Source of the DNA: Gymnodinialimonas sp. 202GB13-11
Lineage (GTDB): Bacteria > Pseudomonadota > Alphaproteobacteria > Rhodobacterales > Rhodobacteraceae
Reading direction: 5' to 3'
NCBI RefSeq assembly: GCF_040932485.1
Contig: NZ_JBFRBH010000001.1
Span: 3,398,212 to 3,462,211, forward strand
DNA length: 64,000 bases
In this document: positions 27,064-35,326 of the stretch, piece after piece
Layout: each line of letters opens with the position of its first letter
Numbering within the stretch: the stretch's first letter is position 1
Notes under the pieces: model-generated
Told to the model about the DNA's origin: nothing
Seen by the model: the letters and a program-made list of their open reading frames with translations, nothing else
Database searches by the model: none
Program-made: the position numbers and the translations under genes

Positions 27064-28164
27064 TTAAGCCGCCAGCTTCGCGATAATCGCGTCACCCATT
27101 TCGCTGGTCGAAATCGGCGTACCACCTTCCGGCCCCATCAGGTCTGCAGTCCGCGCGCCATCGGCCAGCACCTGCTCCACCGCCTGCTCCAGCCGCGTCG
27201 CCTCATCGCCCAGGTCGAACGAATACCGCAACGCCATCGCAAAGCTCAGGATGCAGGCAATCGGGTTCGCCTTACCTTGCCCCGTAATGTCGGGCGCCGA
27301 CCCATGCACCGGCTCATAAAGCGCCTTGGGCCGCCCATTCTCCATTGGCGCGCCAAGCGAGGCCGACGGCAGCATCCCAAGCGAGCCCGTCAGCATCGCC
27401 GCACAATCGCTCAGGATGTCGCCAAACAGGTTATCGGTCAGGATCACGTCAAACTGCTTCGGTGCCCGCACCAACTGCATCGCGCCGTTATCGGCATACA
27501 TATGGCTCAGCTCCACATCGCCATATTCCGCCGCGTGCACCTCGTTCACCACATCCCGCCACAGGATGCCGCTCTCCATCACGTTGGCCTTCTCCATGGA
27601 ACAGACCTTGTTGTTCCGACGCCGCGCCAATTCGAACGCAGACCGCGCCGCCCGCGCAATCTCGCTCTCCGTGTAGCGCTGCGTGTTCACACCCACGCGC
27701 TCATTGCCTTCCTTGTGGATGCCGCGCGGCTCGCCGAAATACACGCCCGAGGTCAGCTCCCGCAGGATCATGATATCGAGGCCGGACACGATGTCCTTCT
27801 TCAGGCTCGAAAAATCCGCCAGCGCGTCAAAGCACTGCGCAGGCCGCAAGTTGGCGTAAAGATCCATCTCCTTGCGCAACCGCAACAACCCCCGCTCAGG
27901 CTTCACGCTGAAATCCAGATCGTCATAGGTAGGCCCGCCCACAGCGCCGAGCAGCACCGCATCAACCTCTTGCGCCTGCGCCATCGTCTCATCGGTCAGA
28001 GGCGTCCCATGCGCATCATACGAGGCCCCTCCAACGAGCCCCTCCGATACCGTAAATCCGATCCCGCGCGCCGCGCCGAACCAGTCAATCACCTTCCGCA
28101 CCTCGGCCATCACCTCGGGGCCAATCCCGTCACCGGGAAGGATAAGCAAGCTGCGGTCGGACAT
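27064..28164 (-). CDS. leuB: 3-isopropylmalate dehydrogenase
   Basis: A 366-residue NAD-dependent decarboxylating dehydrogenase, third step of leucine synthesis after LeuCD. The family pattern is clear: [17 protein letters not shown] at the start, the substrate-binding arginines in [20 protein letters not shown], the signature [20 protein letters not shown] and the NAD-binding [15 protein letters not shown]. Length is normal. Neighbours on both sides are unrelated, and leuC and leuD lie within 7 kb. Confidence 0.97.
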   Translation of the reverse strand: MSDRSLLILPGDGIGPEVMAEVRKVIDWFGAARGIGFTVSEGLVGGASYDAHGTPLTDETMAQAQEVDAVLLGAVGGPTYDDLDFSVKPERGLLRLRKEMDLYANLRPAQCFDALADFSSLKKDIVSGLDIMILRELTSGVYFGEPRGIHKEGNERVGVNTQRYTESEIARAARSAFELARRRNNKVCSMEKANVMESGILWRDVVNEVHAAEYGDVELSHMYADNGAMQLVRAPKQFDVILTDNLFGDILSDCAAMLTGSLGMLPSASLGAPMENGRPKALYEPVHGSAPDITGQGKANPIACILSFAMALRYSFDLGDEATRLEQAVEQVLADGARTADLMGPEGGTPISTSEMGDAIIAKLAA

Positions 28165-28730
28165 GGTTCTAATCCCTTATGGCTGAGTTGCGCACCGCGT
28201 ATCCCGCCCCCACCAGAAGATCAAGATTACGGACCGTAGACCGGGCCTCGGCCCGGGACCCTTTACGCTCGCCGCCTGCCACGGAGCCCCGCCATCGACG
28301 GGCCTGGGACTGGCGAGCCAAAGGGTCCCGCGTGGCACTTAATGGCAGCCAAATCATCGCGCCGAATAGACGAAGCACCCAGCCTCACCAAATCGCCCGC
28401 TGCCCGGCATGGCCTTTTTCAACAAGAAGATCCCAAGAGGTGGCCCGAGGCAGGCCAATCGATGGCGGGGAAGGCAAGCCCGCTGCTAACCCGCAAAGAA
28501 CAAAAGCACATATGTCGGTTTTGCGGAAAAACGCCACGATATCCGAACGCCACTTCTTCTCGAAATAATCGATACCAAAGCGTCGTTACTTCATCGCGTT
28601 ACAAAAGGGTTCGAACTACGAGAGCAGCTTCTTGAGAGGGCTTTCTCTGCTCAACTTCGAGATAGTTTATGGACAAGCCGACGTTGCCGTAAAATAATTC
28701 TAAGCGGTACACTTCATAGGACGACACTCA
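28165..28730. other. Long intergenic stretch with nested hairpins and a falling GC content
   Basis: No convincing gene is seen in these 566 bases. Three hairpin units lie at 28228-28330 (see the repeat entry). From about 28340 the base composition drops. Short frames here look unlike proteins, apart from a CxxC motif (ICRFCGK) at about 28506-28526, which may be a relic of a zinc-ribbon gene. The stretch may be an insertion point for the foreign-looking gene that follows. Confidence 0.6.
28228..28330. repeat. Nested inverted-repeat (REP-like) element
   Basis: Three hairpins in a row are visible: TACGG-A-CCGTA (28228-28238), CCGGGCC-TC-GGCCCGG (28241-28256), and a long pair with about 20-base arms. 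The long pair is CGGGACCCTTTACGCTCGCC at 28254-28273 and the near-perfect complement GGCGAGCCAAAGGGTCCCG at 28312-28330, with a 38-base loop. This layout resembles mobile-looking extragenic palindromes. I found no second full copy in the window. Confidence 0.7.
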
Positions 28731-29666
28731 TTGGCACGCTATTACTCGACTTACAAAATCACGATTGCAGGGGTAGCAGAAAAGGTCGCTGGTTTCATAT
28801 ACTCAGTGAGTGTGTTGATCCCTTGGTCATTGCTTGCCACGATTGGAAACTCAAGAATTGCAAGACTTTCAATCCTGGTTCCGGTCGTGGGCTACTTGAT
28901 TGTTATGAGCGATGTCCTGTCTTCGATCTTCTCAGGCGGTAACACGCTGGAAAACGAAGCAACTACCTTTCTTGATAGCCTTTCTCGTATAAGAATGGAG
29001 CTCTTCTACCTGGGTAGCTTAGCGTTTGCGCTTGGTTCGATTGTCTTTGCGGTGTTTGCACCCAAAACGGCAAAGAGGAGCCCAACGGCAGAACAATACT
29101 CTGCTCTCGACGAGAATGTCATGTCAAATCACCAGACGCGATTAAGGTTTCACTCGATAGTTAACAGCTACACTCAGGGTGAATGGCCCCATCATCTCTG
29201 GCCTAGGGTCAACAGCCCTTTCGACAGTGACAGCGGAATGTATGGTAGGCGCTACACTGACGATGAAGTCAGACATCTGTACTCAATCATAGCTTCAATT
29301 CTTGACGGACTGTACCTTGGCGGGGCCAAGACAGAGGTTCTTGCGAAGTATAATCGTCGATCAGATTACCCGGAACAAAAGGAGTTGAGAAATCTTGATC
29401 GGAACAAAGAACTGACAAATACCGCGGCCATCCATTTGCTACTCTTCCCGTCGTCCTACCCGGCGCTTAGCCATAGTGTTGATCAAGCGCTCGATAGCTT
29501 CACCGCTGACATCGCGGCTTTGTACTACAAATTCGAAGACCGGACCGCTTTTGGTGCGAGAATGATATGTGTTGTATGCTTCGCTACTGGCCTAATCACA
29601 ATGGCAGTCCCAACGATTCACACTGCCGCAACCGCATTTGCAAATGTGGTTGGCGCGTTTTCCTGA
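28731..29666 (+). CDS. Orphan membrane protein of unknown function, atypical base composition
   Basis: A 311-residue protein I do not recognise. The likely TTG start follows AGGA at about nine bases. Three hydrophobic segments lie at roughly 19-38, 45-66 and 88-109, then a soluble middle of about 160 residues, then a hydrophobic C terminus (about 275-300). The middle has polar, charged helices (e.g. YTDDEVRHLYSIIASILDGL) and no motif I can name. G+C in 28801-28860 is 27 of 60 by hand count, against 39 of 60 in 30001-30060. It stands alone between leuB and lysR. Horizontal acquisition, perhaps as an effector or accessory membrane gene, is inference. Confidence 0.7.
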   Translation: MARYYSTYKITIAGVAEKVAGFIYSVSVLIPWSLLATIGNSRIARLSILVPVVGYLIVMSDVLSSIFSGGNTLENEATTFLDSLSRIRMELFYLGSLAFALGSIVFAVFAPKTAKRSPTAEQYSALDENVMSNHQTRLRFHSIVNSYTQGEWPHHLWPRVNSPFDSDSGMYGRRYTDDEVRHLYSIIASILDGLYLGGAKTEVLAKYNRRSDYPEQKELRNLDRNKELTNTAAIHLLLFPSSYPALSHSVDQALDSFTADIAALYYKFEDRTAFGARMICVVCFATGLITMAVPTIHTAATAFANVVGAFS

Positions 29667-29915
29667 CCTGTGGCCCACAACCATTTGCAAATCTTGGCTT
29701 TCGGCTAAATGCACAGCAGCGGACTTGCTGGCACATCCAGCTGGTCGAAGCGCCATTAAATGGGCTGAATAAAGCCTCTCGTGCAGAAATTGCCGCTTGC
29801 CGACATAACGCGTTTCTCTCAGGCGATGCGCTTAAAAGGCAAACAGCGAACAACATCAAGAAGTCTTTCCGGCGATTTTGGCTCAAGTTGAACCTTCGGT
29901 GCACGGCTGAACGCC

Positions 29916-30803
29916 TCACCCACACACCCCACCAACCCCCTCCGCCAGCGCCTCCCACACCGCGGCGACCCGCGGTTGGTGCCGCAACCGCTGATGCGCC
30001 GTCAGCCACACGGGCAAACTCGGCAACTCCAACTCCGGCAGCACCCGCACGATCCCCTCTGTCCGCTCGGCCACAACCCTCTGCCCCACGCCAATCCCGC
30101 ACCCGGCCAGCACGAAGTTCCAATAGGCCACCTGATCGTCGGTGCAGGTCTGGAACCAGCGGCGCGTCACCATGAACCCCATCTCGCGCATCGCGCGGAT
30201 GATGCGGTCGTCGCGGTCATAGCCGACCATCGCGTGCTCGCGCAGGTCGTCAGGGTGCTCGGGCACGCCGTGGGTCTCGGCGTAACTCGCCGCCGCATAG
30301 AGGCCCAACGGCAGGTCGCCCAGATGCTTCGTCACCGTATCCAGCTGCGTGGGCCGGTACATGCGCAGCGCGATGTCGGCCTCGTGGAACAGGAGGTTGT
30401 CCGTCGCATCGCTCGCCACGACATCCAGAGAAATGCTCGGGTATCGCGCGCGGATGCCTGCCAGGATCGGCGGCAGGATATGCGTGGTGACGTAGACCGA
30501 GGCCGTGATGCGCACGCGCCCGTCGAGGCCCGGCTGCTCCCCCGCTACTTTCAGCGAGGCACGTTGCAGGCTTTCGCGCATGTCGCGGGCGTCGTCGAGC
30601 AGGCTCTGGCAGAACGGCGTGGCGACGAGGCCCCGTTCGTGGCGTTCGAACAGATATCCACCGGCCACCTCCTCGGCGGCGCGGATCAGGCGGCTGATGG
30701 TGGGCTGGCTTTGGCCCAGAACCTTCGCCGCCCCGGTCATGGAGCCCTCTTCCGCCACCGCCAAAATCGCGCGCAGCATGGGCCAGTCGATCACGTTGCT
30801 CAT
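29916..30803 (-). CDS. LysR-family transcriptional regulator
   Basis: A 295-residue regulator. The N-terminal winged helix-turn-helix has the family pattern MLRAILAVAEEGSMTGAAKVL followed by GQSQPTISRLIRAAEE. The C-terminal periplasmic-binding-like effector domain covers residues 95-290. It is divergent from an NAD-dependent epimerase-like gene. Two identical half-site pairs lie in the gap, one covering its own start, so autorepression together with control of the neighbour is likely. The 250 bases downstream hold no gene. Confidence 0.93.
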   Translation of the reverse strand: MSNVIDWPMLRAILAVAEEGSMTGAAKVLGQSQPTISRLIRAAEEVAGGYLFERHERGLVATPFCQSLLDDARDMRESLQRASLKVAGEQPGLDGRVRITASVYVTTHILPPILAGIRARYPSISLDVVASDATDNLLFHEADIALRMYRPTQLDTVTKHLGDLPLGLYAAASYAETHGVPEHPDDLREHAMVGYDRDDRIIRAMREMGFMVTRRWFQTCTDDQVAYWNFVLAGCGIGVGQRVVAERTEGIVRVLPELELPSLPVWLTAHQRLRHQPRVAAVWEALAEGVGGVCG

Positions 30804-30816
30804 TCAACAATGAATA
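30801..30816. promoter_or_regulatory. Candidate LysR operator, site 1
   Basis: Inverted repeat CATTCA-ACAA-TGAAT. It covers the lysR start codon (complement of CAT at 30801-30803), so binding would block the regulator's own translation start region or promoter. It has the same half sites as site 2, 42 bases away (four helical turns). Confidence 0.65.
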
Positions 30817-30842
30817 GCAGAGGCCCATTCTTTGGCAATGTT

Positions 30843-30858
30843 CATTCACGGATGAATG
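30843..30858. promoter_or_regulatory. Candidate LysR operator, site 2
   Basis: Perfect inverted repeat CATTCA-CGGA-TGAATG, within TTCAT...ATGAA. It lies 40 bases before the epimerase start at 30898, in the region where its promoter should be. Same half sites and same 4-base spacing as site 1. Confidence 0.7.
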
Positions 30859-30897
30859 CTCAATGTGAGACGGGAGACACCCATCAAGGAGGCTCCC

Positions 30898-31794
30898 ATG
30901 CCCAAAACCGCCCTCATCCTCGGCGCCAATGGCCGCTTTGGCCGCCACATCACAACCGCCCTCACCCGCCATGGCTGGCATACGAAACTCTTCAAACGCG
31001 CCACCGATACCCTCCCCGATGCGGCGATCGGGGCCGACCTGATCGTCAACGCGTGGAACATTCCCTACGCCCGATGGGTCGCTGAAATCCCCGCCCAGAC
31101 CGAAGCCGTTATCAGTGCGGCCAAGGCCTCAGGCGCGGCGGTCCTGATTCCTGGCAACATCTACGTGTACGGTGCAGATCTCCCTGCAACCCTCACGGCA
31201 CACACGCCCCATAAAGCCACCAACCCCCTCGGCCAAATCCGGCGCGAGATGGAGGGCACCTACCGCAAAGCGGGTGTGAAAACAGTGATCCTCCGCGCAG
31301 GCGACTACATCGACACCGAAGCGTCGGGCAACTGGTTCGACCGCATCATTGCCGCCAAGATCCGCAAGGGCCGCTTCACCTATCCCGGCCCGCTGGATCA
31401 GCCGCACCTGTGGGGCTATCTGCCCGACCTCGCCGAGGCGGGTGCATCCCTTGCGGATCGACTGGATGAGCTGCCGCATTTCACGGATGTTTTGCACGAA
31501 GGATTCACTCTGACAGGCGCTGAGTTGGCGCAGGCGATCGAACGCGCTACCGGCACAACCTTGCGCCAATCCCAGATGGCTTGGTGGCCGATCCAATTGG
31601 TGCGCCCGTTCTGGAGCGAAGCGAAGCACATTGTCGAGATGCGCTACCTCTGGCAGCGGCCTCACAGCGCGGAATGTGCAGCCGCGCTGTCGACGCAAAA
31701 TGCAACGCCGTTGGAGGAAGCGCTGAGGACCGCCTGCGCGCCGTTGCTTCAGAAGTCGACGTCCACCCAAACCAGCCGATGGTCCGTGGCCTGA
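30898..31794 (+). CDS. NAD-dependent epimerase/dehydratase family protein
   Basis: A 298-residue short-chain dehydrogenase-like protein with NAD(P)-binding GANGRFGRHITTAL at residues 9-22. The start at 30898 (MPKTALILGANG) follows an AAGGAGG ribosome site. The extended SDR signature is weak: VLIPGNIYVYGADLP replaces the classic YxxxK with a YxxG context. It may be an atypical reductase or binding-only NmrA-like protein. Its expression is probably set by the divergent LysR protein. The substrate is unknown. Its last 46 bases overlap the convergent exonuclease-like gene. Confidence 0.85.
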   Translation: MPKTALILGANGRFGRHITTALTRHGWHTKLFKRATDTLPDAAIGADLIVNAWNIPYARWVAEIPAQTEAVISAAKASGAAVLIPGNIYVYGADLPATLTAHTPHKATNPLGQIRREMEGTYRKAGVKTVILRAGDYIDTEASGNWFDRIIAAKIRKGRFTYPGPLDQPHLWGYLPDLAEAGASLADRLDELPHFTDVLHEGFTLTGAELAQAIERATGTTLRQSQMAWWPIQLVRPFWSEAKHIVEMRYLWQRPHSAECAAALSTQNATPLEEALRTACAPLLQKSTSTQTSRWSVA

Positions 31795-32885
31795 GCCGCC
31801 GCTTCGGCCAGCGGCCCGTCCTCTGGCCAGATCACGGCGGAGCCCAGAACGGTCAGCGATCGGGACGGCAACACATAATCCACCCGTAAATCGCCGGGGT
31901 TGGGATCATCCCAATCCGCCGTTGCGGCCCCGTAAGGGCTTTGCGGTTCAGGGTCCTGCACCGCGTGGTGAGATAGAAGGTCCAGAAGGGCGAAACGCCG
32001 CCCTTCGCCGTGCTCTGGGTCGAGATTGAGTGTTCCCATATAGGCGAAATGCTCTGCCTCGAACGGCTCCCCAGACGGCGTCCATTCGCCATCCAGATAC
32101 ATATGCCAGAACCGCAATTCGTCAGCGTTGCGCAATCCATTGCGATCTTCGGGGCCGTCGAACACAGGCGCGGAGGCGTGGGAGGTCAGAACACGAAAGG
32201 GCTGGCCGTCGATCAACACCTCGATGTCCCAAGCGGCGACAGAATGAAGGCGCAACACCGGCAAGGCGGCCTCGGGCGAAACTTCGGCCGCAGCCGCATC
32301 GGGCAGGTCCTGCCACAGCAGGTCTGAGAAATCGCGCACTTCCCGAATCGGGTGACGCGACAGAACCGCCATGCCCCCTTCACCATTGAAGCGCCCGTAT
32401 CCATGCGCATCACGCGGCCCGTCCGTGCGACCATCGCCGTCGATATCAACCCCAGTGGGCCATCCAGAATTGGGCCTGAGCGAAACGATATATGGATAGT
32501 CTAGGCCGCGTTCCGCCAGGGCGTCCCTAAGCGCCCCGATGGTCGAGCCACCGGCATCGAAATCCACATCCTGCAAGGCGAGTATGTCGGCCTGCGCTTC
32601 AACGATGATGTCGATGGTGGCGGCGGGCACGTCCTCAAGCCGCAGGATGTCACGCAGAACGGTGCCGGGACCACGGCCAGACAATTCGGTGTGTAAAGTT
32701 GCGAGGCGAAGGGGTTCGGCGAGCGCGGGAACTCCCACGCTCACAGCGATCAGGAAGGTACAGCCGAACCAGGTGCGTCGGCTTCGACGCTGGCGACAAG
32801 GCGCGCGCGGCGGGCGCGGATCATCCGGGCAATCCGCAACATGGCCATGCCGCGCATCACAAGGCTGAGGGGTAGGAACATCCAT
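31749..32885 (-). CDS. Endonuclease/exonuclease/phosphatase family protein, exported
   Basis: Catalytic-domain protein of about 340-380 residues. EEP motifs are visible: LALQDVDFDAGGS (acidic metal ligand), LTSHASAPVFDGPEDRNG, LRVDYVLPS and ATDHRLVWVDV at the end. It looks exported: SRRTWFGCTFLIAVSVGVPALA is a twin-arginine-like signal just before the mature domain. The start is uncertain; ATG at 32885 would overlap the upstream membrane-protein gene by about 136 bases. Non-ATG codons near the signal are possible. Extracellular nuclease or phosphatase for nutrient salvage is inference. Confidence 0.8.
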   Translation of the reverse strand: MDVPTPQPCDARHGHVADCPDDPRPPRAPCRQRRSRRTWFGCTFLIAVSVGVPALAEPLRLATLHTELSGRGPGTVLRDILRLEDVPAATIDIIVEAQADILALQDVDFDAGGSTIGALRDALAERGLDYPYIVSLRPNSGWPTGVDIDGDGRTDGPRDAHGYGRFNGEGGMAVLSRHPIREVRDFSDLLWQDLPDAAAAEVSPEAALPVLRLHSVAAWDIEVLIDGQPFRVLTSHASAPVFDGPEDRNGLRNADELRFWHMYLDGEWTPSGEPFEAEHFAYMGTLNLDPEHGEGRRFALLDLLSHHAVQDPEPQSPYGAATADWDDPNPGDLRVDYVLPSRSLTVLGSAVIWPEDGPLAEAAAQATDHRLVWVDVDF

Positions 32886-33598
32886 AGCGTTACGGCCCAG
32901 ACCATGGTTTGCGATGAGCCGAGGATGGGCACCTGCAACTGATTTGCCCCCATCACCGCCACCGCAGGGATAACAAATGGACTGCAAATTCCAAAGATAA
33001 CGTTAACGCGGCCGTCGCGGACCAACCTTTTGATAACGTCTCCACCTGCCGTCGGGTCGAAGGTCGGCAGGTTGACCCAGACATTGAAGGCCGTTCCGCG
33101 GTTGGGCCAGTTGCCCGTGCGGATCAGGGCCGAAAACAGGAAGAGCGAGATGATTGTGACCAAAACGGCCAGGCCTGCCATTGCTTGAACCTGTCCTGCG
33201 ATGGCCGGGTCGACGCCCGCTGGCAGGTTATCCACGACCATACGCAGCGGGCTGAACGAGAAGTCGAGCACGTGGCCCACAAGGAACCCAAGCGCCGTGA
33301 TCACCATGGCCAACGTGGATCCCTCGCGGTCGACGCCCGCGATGACTGACAGGCCGAACAGCATCAGGAACAGGGCGATGATGCGTATGCGATTGAACGG
33401 CGGGGCGTCGCGGAATTCGATCAGACCCGGGTATTTCGCGCCATATTCGAAGGCTGTGACAAGGGCGAAGGCAAGAGCGACAAGAGTGATGACCTGCGCA
33501 TTTTCAGCGTTGGCCCCCGGCGATAGCAGGGACGGCGTCAAAATGACGACGACGATCATAATCGCCCGCACACTTGCGCCGACCAATCTGGTGAACAC
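32750..33598 (-). CDS. Multi-pass membrane protein of unknown function
   Basis: A 282-residue protein with six or so hydrophobic segments, for example RAIMIVVVILTPSLLSPG, IIALFLMLFGLSVIAGV, LAVLVTIISLFLFSALI and a C-terminal WAVTLWMFLPLSLVMRG followed by an arginine-rich cytoplasmic end (RMIRARRARL). I do not recognise a family. Similar proteins with unknown function seem common in Rhodobacteraceae. It overlaps the exported nuclease-like gene downstream, so the two may be co-transcribed. Confidence 0.75.
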   Translation of the reverse strand: MFTRLVGASVRAIMIVVVILTPSLLSPGANAENAQVITLVALAFALVTAFEYGAKYPGLIEFRDAPPFNRIRIIALFLMLFGLSVIAGVDREGSTLAMVITALGFLVGHVLDFSFSPLRMVVDNLPAGVDPAIAGQVQAMAGLAVLVTIISLFLFSALIRTGNWPNRGTAFNVWVNLPTFDPTAGGDVIKRLVRDGRVNVIFGICSPFVIPAVAVMGANQLQVPILGSSQTMVWAVTLWMFLPLSLVMRGMAMLRIARMIRARRARLVASVEADAPGSAVPS

Positions 33599-33766
33599 CG
33601 CTTCTACCTCAATACTGATGCCAGTTCATGCTGACATCTTGTTCTGCCTTTTGGCCCGCTTCGTGGTGCGATCCGTCCAATTTCATGTGAATTGGTTGAA
33701 GAGCGCATATTGCAGGCATTGTTTTGACACATTTGTGCCCAATTTGGCCCGACCCCGCAACTGAAA

Positions 33767-33793
33767 CGGCGCGCCTGTTGCACAGACGCGCCG
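33767..33793. terminator. Terminator downstream of leuD
   Basis: Strong hairpin CGGCGCG...CGCGCCG with inner CTGT/ACAG pairs. The flanking AAA becomes TTT on the minus strand after leuD. It lies 46 bases beyond the leuD stop, so it fits the end of that transcript. Confidence 0.75.
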
Positions 33794-33839
33794 GTTAAGC
33801 TGCTGACCTGTCACAGTTTTGCATCACCGCATCTGCGGC

Positions 33840-34445
33840 TTATACCCAGGGACGCGCCTGTTCTGCCTGTGCTTCGAAGGCCTCGATGGAGGCCGATTTT
33901 TCCAACGTCAGGCCAATGTCATCAAGGCCGTTGAGCAGGCAATGCTTGCGGAAGGCGTCGACTTCAAAGCCGATCTCTCCGCCATCGGGGCCGGTGATGG
34001 TCTGGCTTTCCAGATCGACCGTGATGACGGCATTTGCGCCGCGTTCGGCGTCATCCATCAGCTTGGCGACGTCCTCTTCCGGCAGGACGATTGGCAGGAT
34101 GCCGTTCTTGAAGCAGTTGTTGAAGAAGATGTCGGCAAAGCTGGTGGAGATCACGCAGCGGATGCCGAAATCCAGTAGGGCCCAAGGGGCGTGTTCGCGG
34201 GACGAGCCGCAGCCGAAATTGTCACCGGCCACAAGGATCTGCGCATCGCGGTAGGCGGGCTTGTTGAGGACGAAATCCGCGATCTCGGCCCCGTCATCGT
34301 CATAGCGCATCTCATCGAAGAGGTTCACGCCAAGGCCCGAGCGCTTGATCGTTTTCAGGAATTGCTTGGGGATGATCATGTCGGTGTCGACGTTGATCAG
34401 GGGCATCGGGGCTGCGATCCCCGTCAGCTTGGTGAACTTGTCCAT
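33840..34445 (-). CDS. leuD: 3-isopropylmalate dehydratase small subunit
   Basis: A 201-residue swivel-domain partner of LeuC. The family pattern is visible: [30 protein letters not shown], the substrate loop [21 protein letters not shown], and [19 protein letters not shown]. An AAGGAGA ribosome site precedes its ATG. It stands alone with its own terminator, 11 kb from leuC. Confidence 0.96.
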   Translation of the reverse strand: MDKFTKLTGIAAPMPLINVDTDMIIPKQFLKTIKRSGLGVNLFDEMRYDDDGAEIADFVLNKPAYRDAQILVAGDNFGCGSSREHAPWALLDFGIRCVISTSFADIFFNNCFKNGILPIVLPEEDVAKLMDDAERGANAVITVDLESQTITGPDGGEIGFEVDAFRKHCLLNGLDDIGLTLEKSASIEAFEAQAEQARPWV

Positions 34446-34501
34446 GGGCGCTCTCCTTCGGTCGAGCTGTGGATTAGCGCCTTGGGGCTTGGGCTACAAG
34501 G

Positions 34502-35311
34502 TCACTCCGGCATGGCGAAGGTCATGTTGGCCCAATGCGTCACCCAGATCGCATCGCCTTCGGCCTCTGGTTCCACTGCTTCGAGGAAGACGGCATCAGC
34601 CATGTAGGTCATGCCGGGTTCAACCGGCAAGTAAACGACACCTTCCGTGTCGGTGCGGTGGAGGGTGATTTCGACATTGCCGTCTGCGTCCATTGCAAAC
34701 AGCTCGACCTGGTAATCGGGCTGGAGCGCGTCGTCGTACCAAAGCTCCATGGCCATCTCACCGGTCTCGAAATCCTCTGCGTATGGATTGGTCAGTGCAA
34801 CCAATTCGGTCCGCATCCCGAAGCGCGTATCTTGGCCTGCGCCATCCCCCACGGCCACCAGCGACTTGGCGTAGCGAATGTAATCCTCGCGCACATTCTC
34901 CTGGCTCAGGCCGCGCGCCTCGTGCATCGCGGTCACGTCACCCAGATCCTTGTGATTGGCGAAATTCAGGAACCGTTCCCATTCCGACCAGGTCAGATCG
35001 CTCACCCCGGTCTGGTGCACGACAACGGCCAGGCCGTCCTCCAGCCCCTCCATGTTCAGCGCCGGAATGTCGCCGATCCGCCCTTCGACCTCGCGCGTCT
35101 CGCCGCCGTTGACCACAACAAACGTCTCATACCGACGCGGCAGATAGCTCATGGCGGAGCCGACGAATTCCTGACCGACGCGCAGATCAGCCAGAAGGAC
35201 CTCACCCGGGTTGATCGTATACGCCTCCGGATCAATCCAGAATTCATGGGCCGCGCCCTTGTCAGTCAGCGCCAGAAGCGCAAGTGTCGCGGCGAGAAAC
35301 AGGGGTTTCAT
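34502..35311 (-). CDS. DUF4198-type periplasmic protein
   Basis: A 269-residue exported protein with signal peptide MKPLFLAATLALLALTDKGAA cleaved before HEFWID. The mature protein begins with the typical H-E-F/W-I-x-P start and shows GMTYMADAVF near the C terminus, as in the DUF4198 family. Members often sit beside metal carriers of the NikM/HupE type and may bind Ni or Co. Its divergent neighbour at 35327 is a HupE/UreJ-type membrane protein, supporting that link. The start positions are only 15 bases apart. Confidence 0.8.
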   Translation of the reverse strand: MKPLFLAATLALLALTDKGAAHEFWIDPEAYTINPGEVLLADLRVGQEFVGSAMSYLPRRYETFVVVNGGETREVEGRIGDIPALNMEGLEDGLAVVVHQTGVSDLTWSEWERFLNFANHKDLGDVTAMHEARGLSQENVREDYIRYAKSLVAVGDGAGQDTRFGMRTELVALTNPYAEDFETGEMAMELWYDDALQPDYQVELFAMDADGNVEITLHRTDTEGVVYLPVEPGMTYMADAVFLEAVEPEAEGDAIWVTHWANMTFAMPE

Positions 35312-35326
35312 AAAGGGTCCTTCCGA

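Noticed and set aside
27277-28239. 320-residue plus-strand frame over leuB
   Set aside because: Antisense shadow of leuB with biased basic composition.
29976-31085. 369-residue plus-strand frame over lysR
   Set aside because: Histidine/arginine-rich antisense shadow of the LysR gene, crossing into the promoter region and epimerase gene.
34535-35326. Long plus-strand open frame in front of the HupE gene
   Set aside because: It runs antisense through the DUF4198 gene, which has a signal peptide and family features. HupE has a clean start at 35327.
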